From Prevotella sp. (GTDB lineage Bacteria > Bacteroidota > Bacteroidia > Bacteroidales > Dysgonomonadaceae): a stretch of 40,939 nt of DNA. The stretch spans positions 1-40,939 of the forward strand of contig JAITVH010000169.1 in NCBI GenBank assembly GCA_031285905.1, in the 5' to 3' direction. Both the position numbers and the translations under genes were made by a program. The notes under the pieces were generated by a model. It saw only the letters and a list, made by a program, of their open reading frames with translations, was not told where the DNA came from and made no database searches. Of this stretch, positions 1 to 8,255 are shown piece by piece (position 1 is the stretch's first letter; each line of letters begins with the position of its first letter).

Positions 1-26
1 TGCTCTATCAACTGAGCTACTTCCGC
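1..26 (-). tRNA. tRNA-Gly (partial, 5' end only)
   Basis: The reverse complement reads GCGGAAGTAGCTCAGTTGAT followed by AGAGCA: the 5' acceptor strand plus the D-arm of a tRNA. The rest, including the anticodon, lies beyond the left edge of the window. The 5' sequence matches what I remember of Bacteroidota tRNA-Gly(GCC), but without the anticodon the amino-acid identity is an inference. It lies 10 bp downstream of the tRNA-Tyr gene and is almost certainly cotranscribed with it. Confidence 0.75.
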
Positions 27-36
27 AAAGTATGAG

Positions 37-119
37 TGGGCAGTGAAGGATTCGAACCTCCGAAGACGTAAGTCAGCTGAGTTACAGTCAGCCCCAGTTG
101 GCCACTTTGGTAACTGCCC
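37..119 (-). tRNA. tRNA-Tyr (anticodon GTA)
   Basis: On the minus strand the 7-bp acceptor stem GGGCAGT (113-119) pairs with ACTGCCC (38-44). The anticodon arm reads CTGACTGTAACTCAG, giving anticodon GTA. There is a long class II variable arm, as expected for bacterial tRNA-Tyr, and a T-arm with GGTTCGAATCC. The discriminator base is A and CCA is not encoded. It is the first gene after the promoter at 137-167 and precedes the partial tRNA-Gly; in many Bacteroidales such a cluster continues into tRNA-Thr and tuf, which would be off the left edge (inference). Confidence 0.96.
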
Positions 120-136
120 AATGCTTATAGCGAGTG

Positions 137-167
137 CAAAATTAATGTTTTTTTTTATTCTTCCAAA
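137..167 (-). promoter_or_regulatory. Bacteroidota-type promoter for the tRNA operon
   Basis: On the minus strand a TTTG -33 element (164-167) is followed after 19 bp by TAATTTTG (137-144), an exact match to the -7 consensus TAnnTTTG. This is one of the two cleanest promoters in the window. It lies just upstream of tRNA-Tyr, with the expected transcript start near 130, and its -33 box overlaps the last codons of ribH. Confidence 0.75.
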
Positions 168-652
168 TTTCTGCGATAAAAATCTATCATTTTTAGTGCA
201 GTGATCGCACATTCATCCCCTTTGTTGCCGTGTCTGCCGCCTGCCCGGTCGAGTGCCTGTTGCATCGTATCGGTAGTTAACAATCCGAAAATGAAGGGGA
301 TATCATAACGGATGTTCATATCGGCTATCCCTTGAGTGACACCACTACATACATAATCGAAGTGAGGCGTATCGCCACGCACTACGCACCCTAATGCTAT
401 TACTGCGTCGATATCTTTATTCTCAACCAGGTGTTTTGCCCCGAATATCAGTTCAAAACTTCCGGGAACAAAATCTGTTATGATGTTTTCTTCTTTTACA
501 CCATGTTTTATCAGGGTTTTTAATGCGCCTTCCACCAACTTACCGGTAACAGCCTCGTTCCATTCCGAAACCACTATCCCTATTCTCATATCTTCACCAT
601 TAGGTACTTTTTCTGTATCGTAAGATGATAAATTCTGAAATGCTGTTGCCAT
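155..652 (-). CDS. ribH: 6,7-dimethyl-8-ribityllumazine synthase
   Basis: Catalyses the penultimate step of riboflavin synthesis, condensing 5-amino-6-ribitylamino-uracil with 3,4-dihydroxy-2-butanone 4-phosphate to lumazine; cytosolic. The 165-residue length is normal. Family hallmarks are visible: W31-N32 in the substrate loop ([13 protein letters not shown]), PGSFE at 63-67, [14 protein letters not shown] with the catalytic-type histidine H97, and [14 protein letters not shown] at 136-149 near the C-terminus. The ATG at 652 is preceded by an AT-rich leader and by a -7 box (681-688), so it looks monocistronic. No other riboflavin gene is in the window, so the rib genes appear scattered here. 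Confidence 0.97.
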   Translation of the reverse strand: MATAFQNLSSYDTEKVPNGEDMRIGIVVSEWNEAVTGKLVEGALKTLIKHGVKEENIITDFVPGSFELIFGAKHLVENKDIDAVIALGCVVRGDTPHFDYVCSGVTQGIADMNIRYDIPFIFGLLTTDTMQQALDRAGGRHGNKGDECAITALKMIDFYRRNLEE

Positions 653-680
653 AATTATTCTAATTTTTAAGTTATCTGTA

Positions 681-688
681 CAAAGATA
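681..688 (-). promoter_or_regulatory. -7 promoter element of ribH
   Basis: The minus-strand sequence TATCTTTG matches TAnnTTTG and lies 28 bp upstream of the ribH ATG. No TTTG is found at the -33 position, so only half of the promoter is supported. Confidence 0.5.
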
Positions 689-745
689 GATTTTTGATTT
701 GCATTACTATTTCTAAGTACTATTTATCAGACTAATGCTTATCCA

Positions 746-930
746 TTTTAACTAAAAAGTAACAAAAGTTACACCTTTTCTACATTTCTTAAAGTATCTT
801 TTAAGCTATTTGACTCGCCTACGCTTCGTCGATTGCCAGTTGCCAATTTACAGATTCTTGAATATTCATTATCACATTGGCATATTAGCTCAACATCGCA
901 TTGATATTATATAGATAAATTTTTCAAAAT
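746..930 (+). repeat. Interspersed intergenic repeat, copy A1
   Basis: Begins with TTTTAACTAAAAAGTAAC (746-763) and ends with a TATAGATAAATT...TCAAAAT segment (909-930). In between it shares short blocks such as ATTGGC and GGCATATTA with copy A2 (29340-29475). In this copy the start contains GTAAC-aaaa-GTTAC, an inverted pair, where the other three copies have a direct GTAAC-N4-GTAAC pair. The right end overlaps the last codons of deoC. The two conserved ends are clear; the middle is loosely conserved, so the borders are approximate. Confidence 0.6.
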
Positions 931-1773
931 ATCTTCAGTCAATCGGCTGGCCCCAATCCGAAAATATTGATTATTCAAATACTCTTCGCCTAACACCTCT
1001 TTAACAATCGTATAATACCTGACAGCCTCTTCGGTGGTATAAATGCCTCCTGAGACTTTTAAACCCACTTTACGGTTGTTTTTTGCAGCATATTCCTTTA
1101 TTGTTGTACATATTACATAGGCAGCTTCGAGGGTGGCGCCGTTATATTCCTTTCCTGTGGAAGTTTTAAGAAAATCGGCACCCGAGTATAAGGATAGGAG
1201 AGAGGCGACCTTGATATTTTTGGCTGTTTTCAAAGCGCCCGTTTCCAGGATGACTTTTAGTTGCGCATCCCGGCATGCATGTTTTATTTCATCTAGTTCT
1301 TCACTTAGTTCTTCATAATTTCCATCCAGGAAGAGTCCTAAATTCATTACTATGTCTATTTCGTCTGCGCCGTTTGCTACTGCAAGAGCTGTCTCGGCTA
1401 TCTTTACTTCGATGAAGGTTTGTGATGAAGGGAACCCTCCGGCAACTGCTGCTATTTTCACATCTGCTGTTAATGCTTCTCTCACTATTTCCACAAAGTT
1501 GGGATAGACACATATGGCTGCCACATTGGTTACGTCGGTAGATCCTTCAAATTCATTCACTTTTTCGGTGAATTTCCATATACTTTCCTTAGAATCAGTA
1601 GACTTGAGTGATGTCAGATCAATGCACGAATATATTTTCTTGTAAGTTTCTTCATTGTTATTCTCATCGAATTTTTTGCTGATTATCTCATTTACTTTTT
1701 CGGCGATATCAGCATCTTTCAGATTAGTTTCGTATTGTCTTATCGTGTCTAAATATTTGTTTGTTTCGGCCAT
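907..1773 (-). CDS. deoC: Deoxyribose-phosphate aldolase
   Basis: Class I aldolase cleaving 2-deoxyribose 5-phosphate to glyceraldehyde 3-phosphate and acetaldehyde, in deoxynucleoside salvage. The Schiff-base lysine is K203 in ADFLKTSTGK, the second active-site lysine is K239 in VGLKVSGG (commonly KPAGG, so the two residues after K differ), and the active-site aspartate is D140 in ADEIDIVMN. At 288 residues it resembles the longer E. coli-type enzyme. The ATG at 1773 is one base after the stop of the MazG-like gene, so it is the last gene of the dtd / MazG-like / deoC operon. The last few codons coincide with the end of repeat copy A1. Confidence 0.96.
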   Translation of the reverse strand: MAETNKYLDTIRQYETNLKDADIAEKVNEIISKKFDENNNEETYKKIYSCIDLTSLKSTDSKESIWKFTEKVNEFEGSTDVTNVAAICVYPNFVEIVREALTADVKIAAVAGGFPSSQTFIEVKIAETALAVANGADEIDIVMNLGLFLDGNYEELSEELDEIKHACRDAQLKVILETGALKTAKNIKVASLLSLYSGADFLKTSTGKEYNGATLEAAYVICTTIKEYAAKNNRKVGLKVSGGIYTTEEAVRYYTIVKEVLGEEYLNNQYFRIGASRLTEDILKNLSI

Positions 1774-1774
1774 T

Positions 1775-2101
1775 TTATTTTAGTTTTTCGTTGTTAATAT
1801 GTCTGTCTTTATCTCTGTTCGTTTTTTTCTCCAGATTCTTTCTGAAGGCTTCTGTAAGGTCTGTCCCGGTCTGATTGGCCAGGCATAGGAGCACCCATAG
1901 CACATCGGCCATTTCATCCCCAAGGTTTTTCTCCAGATCAGATTTTTTAAAAGACTGGTCGCCATATGTACGTGCCATGATACGTGCCAGTTCTCCAACC
2001 TCTTCGGTCAGGATTGCCATATTTGTCAATTCGCTGAAGTAGCGCACACCTATGGTCTTTATCCAGTCATCTACTTGCTGTTGAGCTTCTTGTATTGTCA
2101 T
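1775..2101 (-). CDS. MazG-like nucleotide pyrophosphohydrolase
   Basis: A 108-residue all-alpha NTP pyrophosphohydrolase of the MazG/RS21-C6 type, expected to hydrolyse (possibly non-canonical) NTPs or dNTPs to the monophosphate plus pyrophosphate. The Mg-binding signature is complete: EEVGE (E33, E34, E37), then DEMAD with E63 and D66. Its ATG directly abuts the dtd stop codon and its stop is one base before deoC, so translation is probably coupled. Together the three genes look like a housekeeping unit, but a functional link is inference. The exact substrate cannot be read from sequence. Confidence 0.9.
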   Translation of the reverse strand: MTIQEAQQQVDDWIKTIGVRYFSELTNMAILTEEVGELARIMARTYGDQSFKKSDLEKNLGDEMADVLWVLLCLANQTGTDLTEAFRKNLEKKTNRDKDRHINNEKLK

Positions 2102-2554
2102 TTATTCTTTTACTTTAGAGTCTATCCATATTGTTACAGGCCCGTCGTTTATTAATTCTACCTGCATGTTTGCCCCGAATTCCCCTGTTTGGATTTCCCT
2201 GCCTGTTTTTTCGAACAGCGTCTTACAGAATTTTTCATATAGGGGAATGGCAATATCAGGTTTTGAGGCGCGGATATAGGATGGGCGGTTGCCTTTTTTT
2301 GTCGAAGCATGTAGTGTAAATTGAGAAACGACCATGATCTCTGCATCTACATCTGTAGCTGAAAGATTCATTACACCATTGCTGTCGTCAAATATTCTTA
2401 AATTCACTATCTTATTGCAAAGCCATTCTATATCTTCATTGTTATCGTTATCTTCTATCCCTAGCAGGATAAGCAGTCCTTTCCCTATTCTGGATTTGAT
2501 TTTATTGTCGATAGTAACCGAAGCTTGTTTGACACGTTGAATAAGTATCCTCAT
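2102..2554 (-). CDS. dtd: D-aminoacyl-tRNA deacylase
   Basis: Hydrolyses D-aminoacyl-tRNA (and Gly-tRNA-Ala), protecting translation from D-amino acids; works as a homodimer in the cytosol. The 150-residue length is typical. Both family motifs are present: SQFTL at 77-81 and the cross-subunit Gly-cisPro motif NDGPVT at 136-141. It begins with MRILIQRVKQASV, the usual N-terminus of the family, which supports the ATG at 2554. First gene of the operon dtd / MazG-like / deoC, with no gap before the next gene. Confidence 0.97.
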   Translation of the reverse strand: MRILIQRVKQASVTIDNKIKSRIGKGLLILLGIEDNDNNEDIEWLCNKIVNLRIFDDSNGVMNLSATDVDAEIMVVSQFTLHASTKKGNRPSYIRASKPDIAIPLYEKFCKTLFEKTGREIQTGEFGANMQVELINDGPVTIWIDSKVKE

Positions 2555-2605
2555 GTTTTAAAGTAAGTAAAAGATGAAATTTAAACTGTTACTTAAACAG
2601 GCTAT

Positions 2606-2641
2606 AAAAAAGTCGTATATAGATATCTTCTATATACGACT
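2606..2641 (-). terminator. Rho-independent terminator after the hdeD-like gene
   Basis: A perfect 12-bp stem (AGTCGTATATAG, 2611-2622, with CTATATACGACT, 2630-2641) with a 7-nt loop. Read on the minus strand it is followed by a run of six T (2606-2611, the last overlapping the stem). It lies 136 bp downstream of the HdeD-like stop and upstream of dtd, separating the two transcripts. The stem is AT-rich but long. Confidence 0.65.
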
Positions 2642-2776
2642 CAAAATTATATATTAATTCCCAAAAAACTCCTTTATTCTCTCTATTAAGTGATAGAAAG
2701 TATTTAATGATATATTTTCAGATTATAACTTTCTGTAGTTGTTATACATACATAAGTAATAAAAAGGTCTGCGACC

Positions 2777-3358
2777 TTAGTTATCCATCTTTTTAAATTC
2801 GTTTGAAATGGATTTTAGTTTTACCCCATAATATATTCTCAATATACCATACATGATGAGTGTGATAGAGAATAGGGCAATAATAAATCCGGTTGCAAAC
2901 AATGGATTAACAATTAATATAATGGATAATATGATACCCAATATTGCCATAGCCAATATCCATCCCCATCCTTTGATCCCATTTTTCTGCATTTCGATAG
3001 AAACCCCGATAGCCCAAAAAGATTGGAACATCATCCAGAAGCCGACAAAGAATATCAGGACAATAATGGTTTCGAGGGGGAGGGCAAGTAGTATGATCGC
3101 AAATACGACACTGATAATGCCGCTAGCCAATGACCATCCCCAACCATCGAGGCTATCTTTGTTGGCGACAGCATACACGATCTCGAATAAACCACTTATT
3201 AGAAAGCCGGCTACGAATAGTGCCGCAAGGATAGTTATGGTCGTACCAGGAACGGCCAGACACCATACACCAAGTATAACAGCTAAAGCTCCAATCAGGA
3301 TTGATACCCACCAATACCTGACAGCTTTGCGTACCGAACGAAATAAGTTATTTTCCAT
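2777..3358 (-). CDS. HdeD family (DUF308) membrane protein
   Basis: A small polytopic inner-membrane protein of the HdeD/DUF308 family (E. coli HdeD is linked to acid resistance; the molecular role is unknown). About six hydrophobic segments follow the short basic N-terminus RSVRKAVRYWW, and the repeated GWGW pattern (GWGWSLASG, GWGWILAMA) before helices is typical of the family. I chose the ATG at 3358 (193 residues, starting MENNLFRSVRK); an in-frame ATG at 3388 would add only a low-complexity peptide of Ile, Asn and Tyr encoded by AT-rich DNA. It follows uvrC by more than 200 bp and has its own terminator. Confidence 0.85.
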   Translation of the reverse strand: MENNLFRSVRKAVRYWWVSILIGALAVILGVWCLAVPGTTITILAALFVAGFLISGLFEIVYAVANKDSLDGWGWSLASGIISVVFAIILLALPLETIIVLIFFVGFWMMFQSFWAIGVSIEMQKNGIKGWGWILAMAILGIILSIILIVNPLFATGFIIALFSITLIMYGILRIYYGVKLKSISNEFKKMDN

Positions 3359-3624
3359 AATGTTAATATTTATATTATATATAAACAATTTATGGTATTT
3401 ATTTGTTTCGCAATTCCGGTTATTTATTAGTTATTTTAATAATTATAAATATTTTTTATGTGTTAATATTGATTTGTGATATAAATATTTGATTATCAAT
3501 TAGTTATTGTCTATTTATGTCTGGTCGTTGTATATTTTGATGAAGTTATACATTTTCATCACTGTTTCGTGCTTAGAATATGCATAATATAAAATATCTA
3601 TATTTTCCTATGGGAAGAAAATCA

Positions 3625-5424
3625 TTATATTTCTTTCTCAGCAAAATATTTCCTGATCAACATTGTCTTATGTTTACCTACTATTTTCTCCAGTTCTCTG
3701 TCTTCGGCCAACCGGATTCTTTTCACACTTCTGAATTCTCTTAGCAATAAACGCTTTGTTTCATCACCGATTCCCTTGATATTATCCAGTTCGGATTTGA
3801 CCTGATTTTTACTCCTTTGGTGACGGTGAAAAGTGATACCAAATCTGTGAGCTTCATCCCTGAGGTGTTGTATAATTTTCAGTGACTCGGAATTTTTATC
3901 CAGATAGAGTGGGATCGAATCTTCGGGATAATATATTTCTTCCAATCTTTTTGCAATACCTATTATAGCTACTCTTCCGTAGATATTCAATACTTTTAAT
4001 GATTCACAAGCGGCACTTAGCTGGCCTTTTCCTCCATCTATTACTATCAGTTGGGGTAGGGGAGTTTCTTCCTCCAGCATTCTTTTATACCTTCTGTACA
4101 CTACTTCTTTCATAGTAGAAAAGTCGTCCGGGCCTTCTACTGTTTTCACATTGAAGTGGCGATAATCCCTTTTTGATGGCTTGCCCATTTTGAAAACTAC
4201 ACATGCCGAAACGGGGTTAGTTCCCTGTATATTCGAGTTGTCGAAGCACTCGATATGCGTCGGTAGTTCTTTCAGATTTAGACTTTTTTGTAGCTCTTTT
4301 AACACCCTTACATTTCGTTGTTCCGGGTTAAGACTCTCAGCTTTTTTCAGTTTGTCTATCTTATATTGTCTTACATTTTGTGTCGAAAGAAGCAATAATT
4401 TTTTCTTATCTCCACGTTGCGGAATTACAAATTCCACATTATCGAGTGTCATATCAGGATAGAATGGAACCACGATTTCTTTTGCTGTGGAACCAAACCG
4501 TTCCCGCATTTCCAGAATACCCAGGCCGAGTAGTTCTTCCTTCTCTTCTTCCAGTTTTTTCCTGTATTCGAAAGTGAAAACCTGTATGATTGCACCATTG
4601 TGTACATTCAGATAATTGATGTAAGCTGCACCTTCATCTTCGTCATAACTATACACATCTATGTTGTATTTAATGGTGCTGACGACAGTTGATTTGTTTT
4701 TAAAGTTTTCTACTAACAGGTATTTGTTTTTTAGAAAGTTGGCTTCTTCATATTCATGGGTTTCTGCTTTTTCCAACATTTTTGCATATATGTCATCACT
4801 TACAAGGTTGGTATTTCCTTTCAGAATATCTTTTATCGATTCAATATTTTTGTTGTAATCTTCCAGACTTTGCAATCCGACACAAGGGCCCAGACATCTT
4901 TTAATATGATACTCCAGGCATACTTTATATTTTCCTTCTGCTACTTTTTCAGGAGTCAGGTTAAGAGTGCAAGTTCTTACAGGGTAAAGTTTATGTACAA
5001 ATTCTAATAATGTTTTTACATTTAGCACATTTGAATATGGGCCGAAATACAATGAACCGTTTTTAACTATTTTCCTTGTTAGTTCTACTCTTGGGAAATA
5101 TTCATTTTGGATGACAATCGAAGGGTAGGATTTGTCATCTTTCAACATCACATTGTACCTCGGCTGAAATTCCTTGATCAGATTATTCTCGAGTAGGAGA
5201 GTGTCGACCTCAGTTTCTACAATGATGTATTTGATGTCTTTTATCTTACTAACGAGTATTCTCGTTTTGGGTGTGTCTTGTTTTTTTGTGAAATATGAAG
5301 ATACTCTTTTTTTTAGATTTTTTGCCTTACCTACATATATGATCACACCTTTGTCATCATAATATTGATAACATCCCGGCTTTTCGGGAATATTTTGGAT
5401 GATATTTTTTAGATATTCATTCAT
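3625..5424 (-). CDS. uvrC: UvrABC excinuclease subunit C
   Basis: Makes the 3' and 5' incisions around DNA lesions in nucleotide excision repair, recruited by UvrB at the damage. Domains in order: GIY-YIG nuclease (about 12-95; PGCYQYY and IIYVGKAKNLKKR), a cysteine cluster region (about 150-185), a UVR UvrB-binding motif (about 205-240), the RNase H-like nuclease domain with ECFDNSNIQG and FKMGKPSKRDYRHF, and C-terminal helix-hairpin-helix motifs (IKGIGDETKRLLLREF). The 599-residue length is full. It follows apt by about 50 bp in the same direction, so the two may be cotranscribed; this order is common in Bacteroidales. Confidence 0.97.
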   Translation of the reverse strand: MNEYLKNIIQNIPEKPGCYQYYDDKGVIIYVGKAKNLKKRVSSYFTKKQDTPKTRILVSKIKDIKYIIVETEVDTLLLENNLIKEFQPRYNVMLKDDKSYPSIVIQNEYFPRVELTRKIVKNGSLYFGPYSNVLNVKTLLEFVHKLYPVRTCTLNLTPEKVAEGKYKVCLEYHIKRCLGPCVGLQSLEDYNKNIESIKDILKGNTNLVSDDIYAKMLEKAETHEYEEANFLKNKYLLVENFKNKSTVVSTIKYNIDVYSYDEDEGAAYINYLNVHNGAIIQVFTFEYRKKLEEEKEELLGLGILEMRERFGSTAKEIVVPFYPDMTLDNVEFVIPQRGDKKKLLLLSTQNVRQYKIDKLKKAESLNPEQRNVRVLKELQKSLNLKELPTHIECFDNSNIQGTNPVSACVVFKMGKPSKRDYRHFNVKTVEGPDDFSTMKEVVYRRYKRMLEEETPLPQLIVIDGGKGQLSAACESLKVLNIYGRVAIIGIAKRLEEIYYPEDSIPLYLDKNSESLKIIQHLRDEAHRFGITFHRHQRSKNQVKSELDNIKGIGDETKRLLLREFRSVKRIRLAEDRELEKIVGKHKTMLIRKYFAEKEI

Positions 5425-5475
5425 GGTTTCTCAATAAAAAGTGTATGCTAAGGCCTCTCTTTTGGTGATGAATTT

Positions 5476-6027
5476 TTATAAATCAAATGCGATTAACGCG
5501 GTTAAATCCACATTTTCAGGAAATAATTTCCGCCCCTCCAGCTCTGCCAATTCTATGATAAAGTTAACATATATTTTCCTTACTCCCATCTTTTTTATCA
5601 TATTATATGCAGCAAACATAGTGCCGCCTGTGGCTAAAAGATCATCATGGATAAGGACGATGTCATCCGGACTGAGAGAATCTTTGTGTATTTGAATTTT
5701 GTCAATTCCATATTCTTTTTCATATTCTTCTTCGAATACATCTGCCGGAAGTTTTCCCGGTTTTCTTATCGGAACGAATCCTGCATTTAGTTCGAGTGCC
5801 ATGATCGGGCCCATTATAAAACCTCTCGATTCTATTCCCACAACTTTAGTTATACCTTTGTTCCTGTATTCATCTACTAATACTTTCGACAGCATTTTCA
5901 ATGATTCTCCGGTGTCGAATAGGGTAGTGACATCTTTAAATTGTATTCCGGGAATAGGGAAGTCGGGAATATTTCTCACTCTTTTTTTGAGTATTTCTAG
6001 TTGTTTTTCTTTGATTTTATCGTCCAT
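5476..6027 (-). CDS. apt: Adenine phosphoribosyltransferase
   Basis: Makes AMP from adenine and PRPP (purine salvage). The PRPP-binding motif VLIHDDLLATGGT lies at about 124-136 of 183 residues, and the N-terminal block PDFPIPGIQFKDVTTL is characteristic of the family. I place the start at the ATG at 6027 (MDDKIKEKQLE). The frame stays open to a TTG at 6063, but that extension (FHVEH) is simply the translation of the parS-like palindrome at 6047-6062, so it is unlikely to be coding. Upstream of the ATG the minus strand is A-rich, as usual for Bacteroidota start sites. Confidence 0.95.
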   Translation of the reverse strand: MDDKIKEKQLEILKKRVRNIPDFPIPGIQFKDVTTLFDTGESLKMLSKVLVDEYRNKGITKVVGIESRGFIMGPIMALELNAGFVPIRKPGKLPADVFEEEYEKEYGIDKIQIHKDSLSPDDIVLIHDDLLATGGTMFAAYNMIKKMGVRKIYVNFIIELAELEGRKLFPENVDLTALIAFDL

Positions 6028-6046
6028 TTTTATAGTTATTTTTTTG

Positions 6047-6062
6047 TGTTCCACGTGGAACA
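6047..6062. promoter_or_regulatory. parS-like centromere site 1
   Basis: TGTTCCACGTGGAACA is a perfect 16-bp palindrome that differs from the widespread ParB-binding parS consensus TGTTTCACGTGAAACA only at the two symmetric positions T/C and A/G. It lies in the 87-bp gap between mnmG and apt, with a second site 44 bp away. Expected role: nucleation of ParB for chromosome segregation near oriC. The role is inferred from sequence match alone. Confidence 0.75.
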
Positions 6063-6090
6063 ATTGAGATTTTGTCTCTGTTTAATTTTA

Positions 6091-6106
6091 TGTTTCACGT
6101 GGAACA
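6091..6106. promoter_or_regulatory. parS-like centromere site 2
   Basis: TGTTTCACGTGGAACA matches the parS consensus TGTTTCACGTGAAACA at 15 of 16 positions. It begins 44 bp from the start of site 1, so the two sites sit on the same DNA face within about four helical turns. It lies just downstream of the mnmG stop codon. Confidence 0.8.
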
Positions 6107-6114
6107 ATTCAATT

Positions 6115-7989
6115 TCATCTTCCTAAAAGTACTAATAATATTGATATGTCGTTAGGCGAAACCCCCGGAATCCTGCTTGCTTGGGCTATTGTTTCAGGAT
6201 CTATTTTCGATAATTTTTGCCTTGCTTCTATCGATAAAGATGAGATGTTTTCATAATCGAACTTGCCTTTTATTCGGATGTTTTCAAGACGAGAGATTTT
6301 GTCTGCGATCAACTTTTCTCTTTTTATATATCCATCATATTTGATGGCGATCTCCGCGGCTTCAATTATTTCTTCTCTTCGATTAGGAATCTGGTCTAAT
6401 TCTGATTTAAATGCAGGGATATGCTCTGCTATATTTTCGATTGTAATCTGTGGCCTTGTGATTACATCTTTTAATTTTATCTTTTGTTTTAGCGGGCTTG
6501 TTCCGAATGAAGCTAAAGTGTCATTGATATATTCAGGCTTTAATGAATAATCCGCAGCGAATTCGATAATCCTGTTAATTTCTTCTTTTTTCTCATTTAA
6601 TAAAACTATTCTTTCTTTTTTTGCCAAACCTATGTTGTAGGCTTTTTCTGTCAATCGCATATCTGCATCATCTTGGCGAAGCAGTATCCGATATTCCGCT
6701 CTCGAAGTAAACATACGGTAAGGTTCATCTACTCCTTTTGTAACAAGATCGTCTATTAATACGCCAATGTATGCTTCATCTCTTCTCAGTATAAATTCGT
6801 CTCCTCCGTGTACATTTATGTGTGCGTTTATTCCGGCAATCAAACCTTGCCCCGCAGCTTCTTCATATCCGGTTGTCCCATTAATTTGTCCCGCAAAAAA
6901 CAGATTCTTTATCAACTTCGTTTCCATCGTATGCTTCAATTGGGTAGGATCGAAGAAATCATATTCGATAGCATATCCGGGACGGTAAATATGTATATTA
7001 CGAAATGCAGGGACTTTTTGTAATGCTTCTATTTGTATATGGAGTGGGAGGGAAGATGAAAAGCCATTCAGATAATATTCCTGTGTGTTTTCTCCTTCCG
7101 GTTCAAGAAATAGCTGATGGGAAATTTTATCTTCGAAAGTAATGATTTTTGTTTCTATACTCGGACAATATCTTGGACCGATACTTTTTATCTGCCCGTT
7201 GTAAAGGGGAGAATCTGCTAATCCGTCACGCAAAGTATCATGTACTTCCTCATTTGTATGGCATATCCAGCAACTAAGTTGTTGTAATGTTCTTGGTTTA
7301 AAATCAAGATATGAAAATTTATGGAAATCATCATCTCCTTTTTGTTCTTCCATTTTTTCAAAATCGACGCTTCTTCCGTCAATTCTTACAGGTGTGCCGG
7401 TTTTCATCCGGTCTGTGGTAAATCCGAATTCTATCAATTGTTCGGTGATTCCGAATGAAGCCGGTTCTGATACCCGTCCGCCTTTTAATTGAGTTTTACC
7501 GACATGTATTAATCCGTTCAGAAAAGTACCATTTGTCAGAATTACCGATTTAGCCGAAAAAACGACACCAAGTTCTGTTTTTACTCCGGTTACGTTTTTG
7601 TTTTCAATTACCAAAGAGGTAACAGCATCTTGCCATATAAATAAGTTATCAGTGTTTTCGGCAATCTTTCTCCATTTGAGTATAAATTTTGCCCGGTCAC
7701 TTTGAGCTCTCGGGCTCCACATAGCAGGGCCTTTCGATTTATTGAGCATCCGAAATTGTATTGCCGTTGTATCAGTCACTATACCCATTTGTCCGCCAAG
7801 GGCATCTATCTCACGCACGATTTGCCCTTTTGCAATTCCACCGACAGCAGGGTTGCAACTCATTTGGGCAATCTTATTCATATCCATTGTTATCAGCAAT
7901 GTCTTCGAACCCATATTGGCAGCGGCAGCAGCGGCTTCACAACCGGCATGACCAGCTCCGACAACAATTACATCATATTTGAAATTCAT
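6115..7989 (-). CDS. mnmG: tRNA U34 carboxymethylaminomethyl-modifying enzyme MnmG (GidA)
   Basis: FAD-dependent subunit that with MnmE installs the cmnm5 group on U34 of tRNAs reading NNA/NNG codons. Visible: the Rossmann FAD motif GAGHAGCEAA at 11-20, the family signature SCNPAVGGIAKGQIVREIDALGG around 44-67, NGTFLNGLIHVG, the PRYCPSIE block with its conserved cysteine, and the C-terminal helical MnmE-binding region. 624 residues is full length. The ATG at 7989 follows an A-rich stretch and a -7 box at 8018-8025. mnmG genes often lie near oriC, in keeping with the parS-like sites just downstream. Confidence 0.98.
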   Translation of the reverse strand: MNFKYDVIVVGAGHAGCEAAAAAANMGSKTLLITMDMNKIAQMSCNPAVGGIAKGQIVREIDALGGQMGIVTDTTAIQFRMLNKSKGPAMWSPRAQSDRAKFILKWRKIAENTDNLFIWQDAVTSLVIENKNVTGVKTELGVVFSAKSVILTNGTFLNGLIHVGKTQLKGGRVSEPASFGITEQLIEFGFTTDRMKTGTPVRIDGRSVDFEKMEEQKGDDDFHKFSYLDFKPRTLQQLSCWICHTNEEVHDTLRDGLADSPLYNGQIKSIGPRYCPSIETKIITFEDKISHQLFLEPEGENTQEYYLNGFSSSLPLHIQIEALQKVPAFRNIHIYRPGYAIEYDFFDPTQLKHTMETKLIKNLFFAGQINGTTGYEEAAGQGLIAGINAHINVHGGDEFILRRDEAYIGVLIDDLVTKGVDEPYRMFTSRAEYRILLRQDDADMRLTEKAYNIGLAKKERIVLLNEKKEEINRIIEFAADYSLKPEYINDTLASFGTSPLKQKIKLKDVITRPQITIENIAEHIPAFKSELDQIPNRREEIIEAAEIAIKYDGYIKREKLIADKISRLENIRIKGKFDYENISSLSIEARQKLSKIDPETIAQASRIPGVSPNDISILLVLLGR

Positions 7990-8017
7990 ATTATTTTATT
8001 TCGGGATAATTTTTTTG

Positions 8018-8025
8018 CAAAGTTA
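8018..8025 (-). promoter_or_regulatory. -7 promoter element of mnmG
   Basis: The minus-strand TAACTTTG matches TAnnTTTG, 28 bp upstream of the mnmG ATG. No good -33 TTTG at 19-20 bp. Confidence 0.5.
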
Positions 8026-8255
8026 CAACTTTATTATATTTCTTCTCGCAAGTATTCTTAGGTAAGATAAGGTTGCTTCGGATAAAATACTCGAAATTTA
8101 TGTTTTATAATTTTTGATCGCTTAGAATATTGTCTCCTTCTATTTCTGATAATTCAAATTTTGAATTTTTATTTTGATGAGAGCAAAATATGATAAAGAT
8201 AAAAATCTGTGTTGTTATTCATTTTTTTCACAAACAGTACATAGTTATCCTTATT

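Noticed and set aside
2853-3479. 208-codon open frame on the plus strand opposite the HdeD-like gene
   Set aside because: It is the antisense of a membrane-protein gene, rich in Ile, Pro and Asn, without promoter or recognisable domain.
6028-6063. N-terminal extension of apt from a TTG codon
   Set aside because: The extension is the translation of the parS-like palindrome plus A-rich leader and is not part of the APRT family; the ATG at 6027 gives a normal N-terminus.
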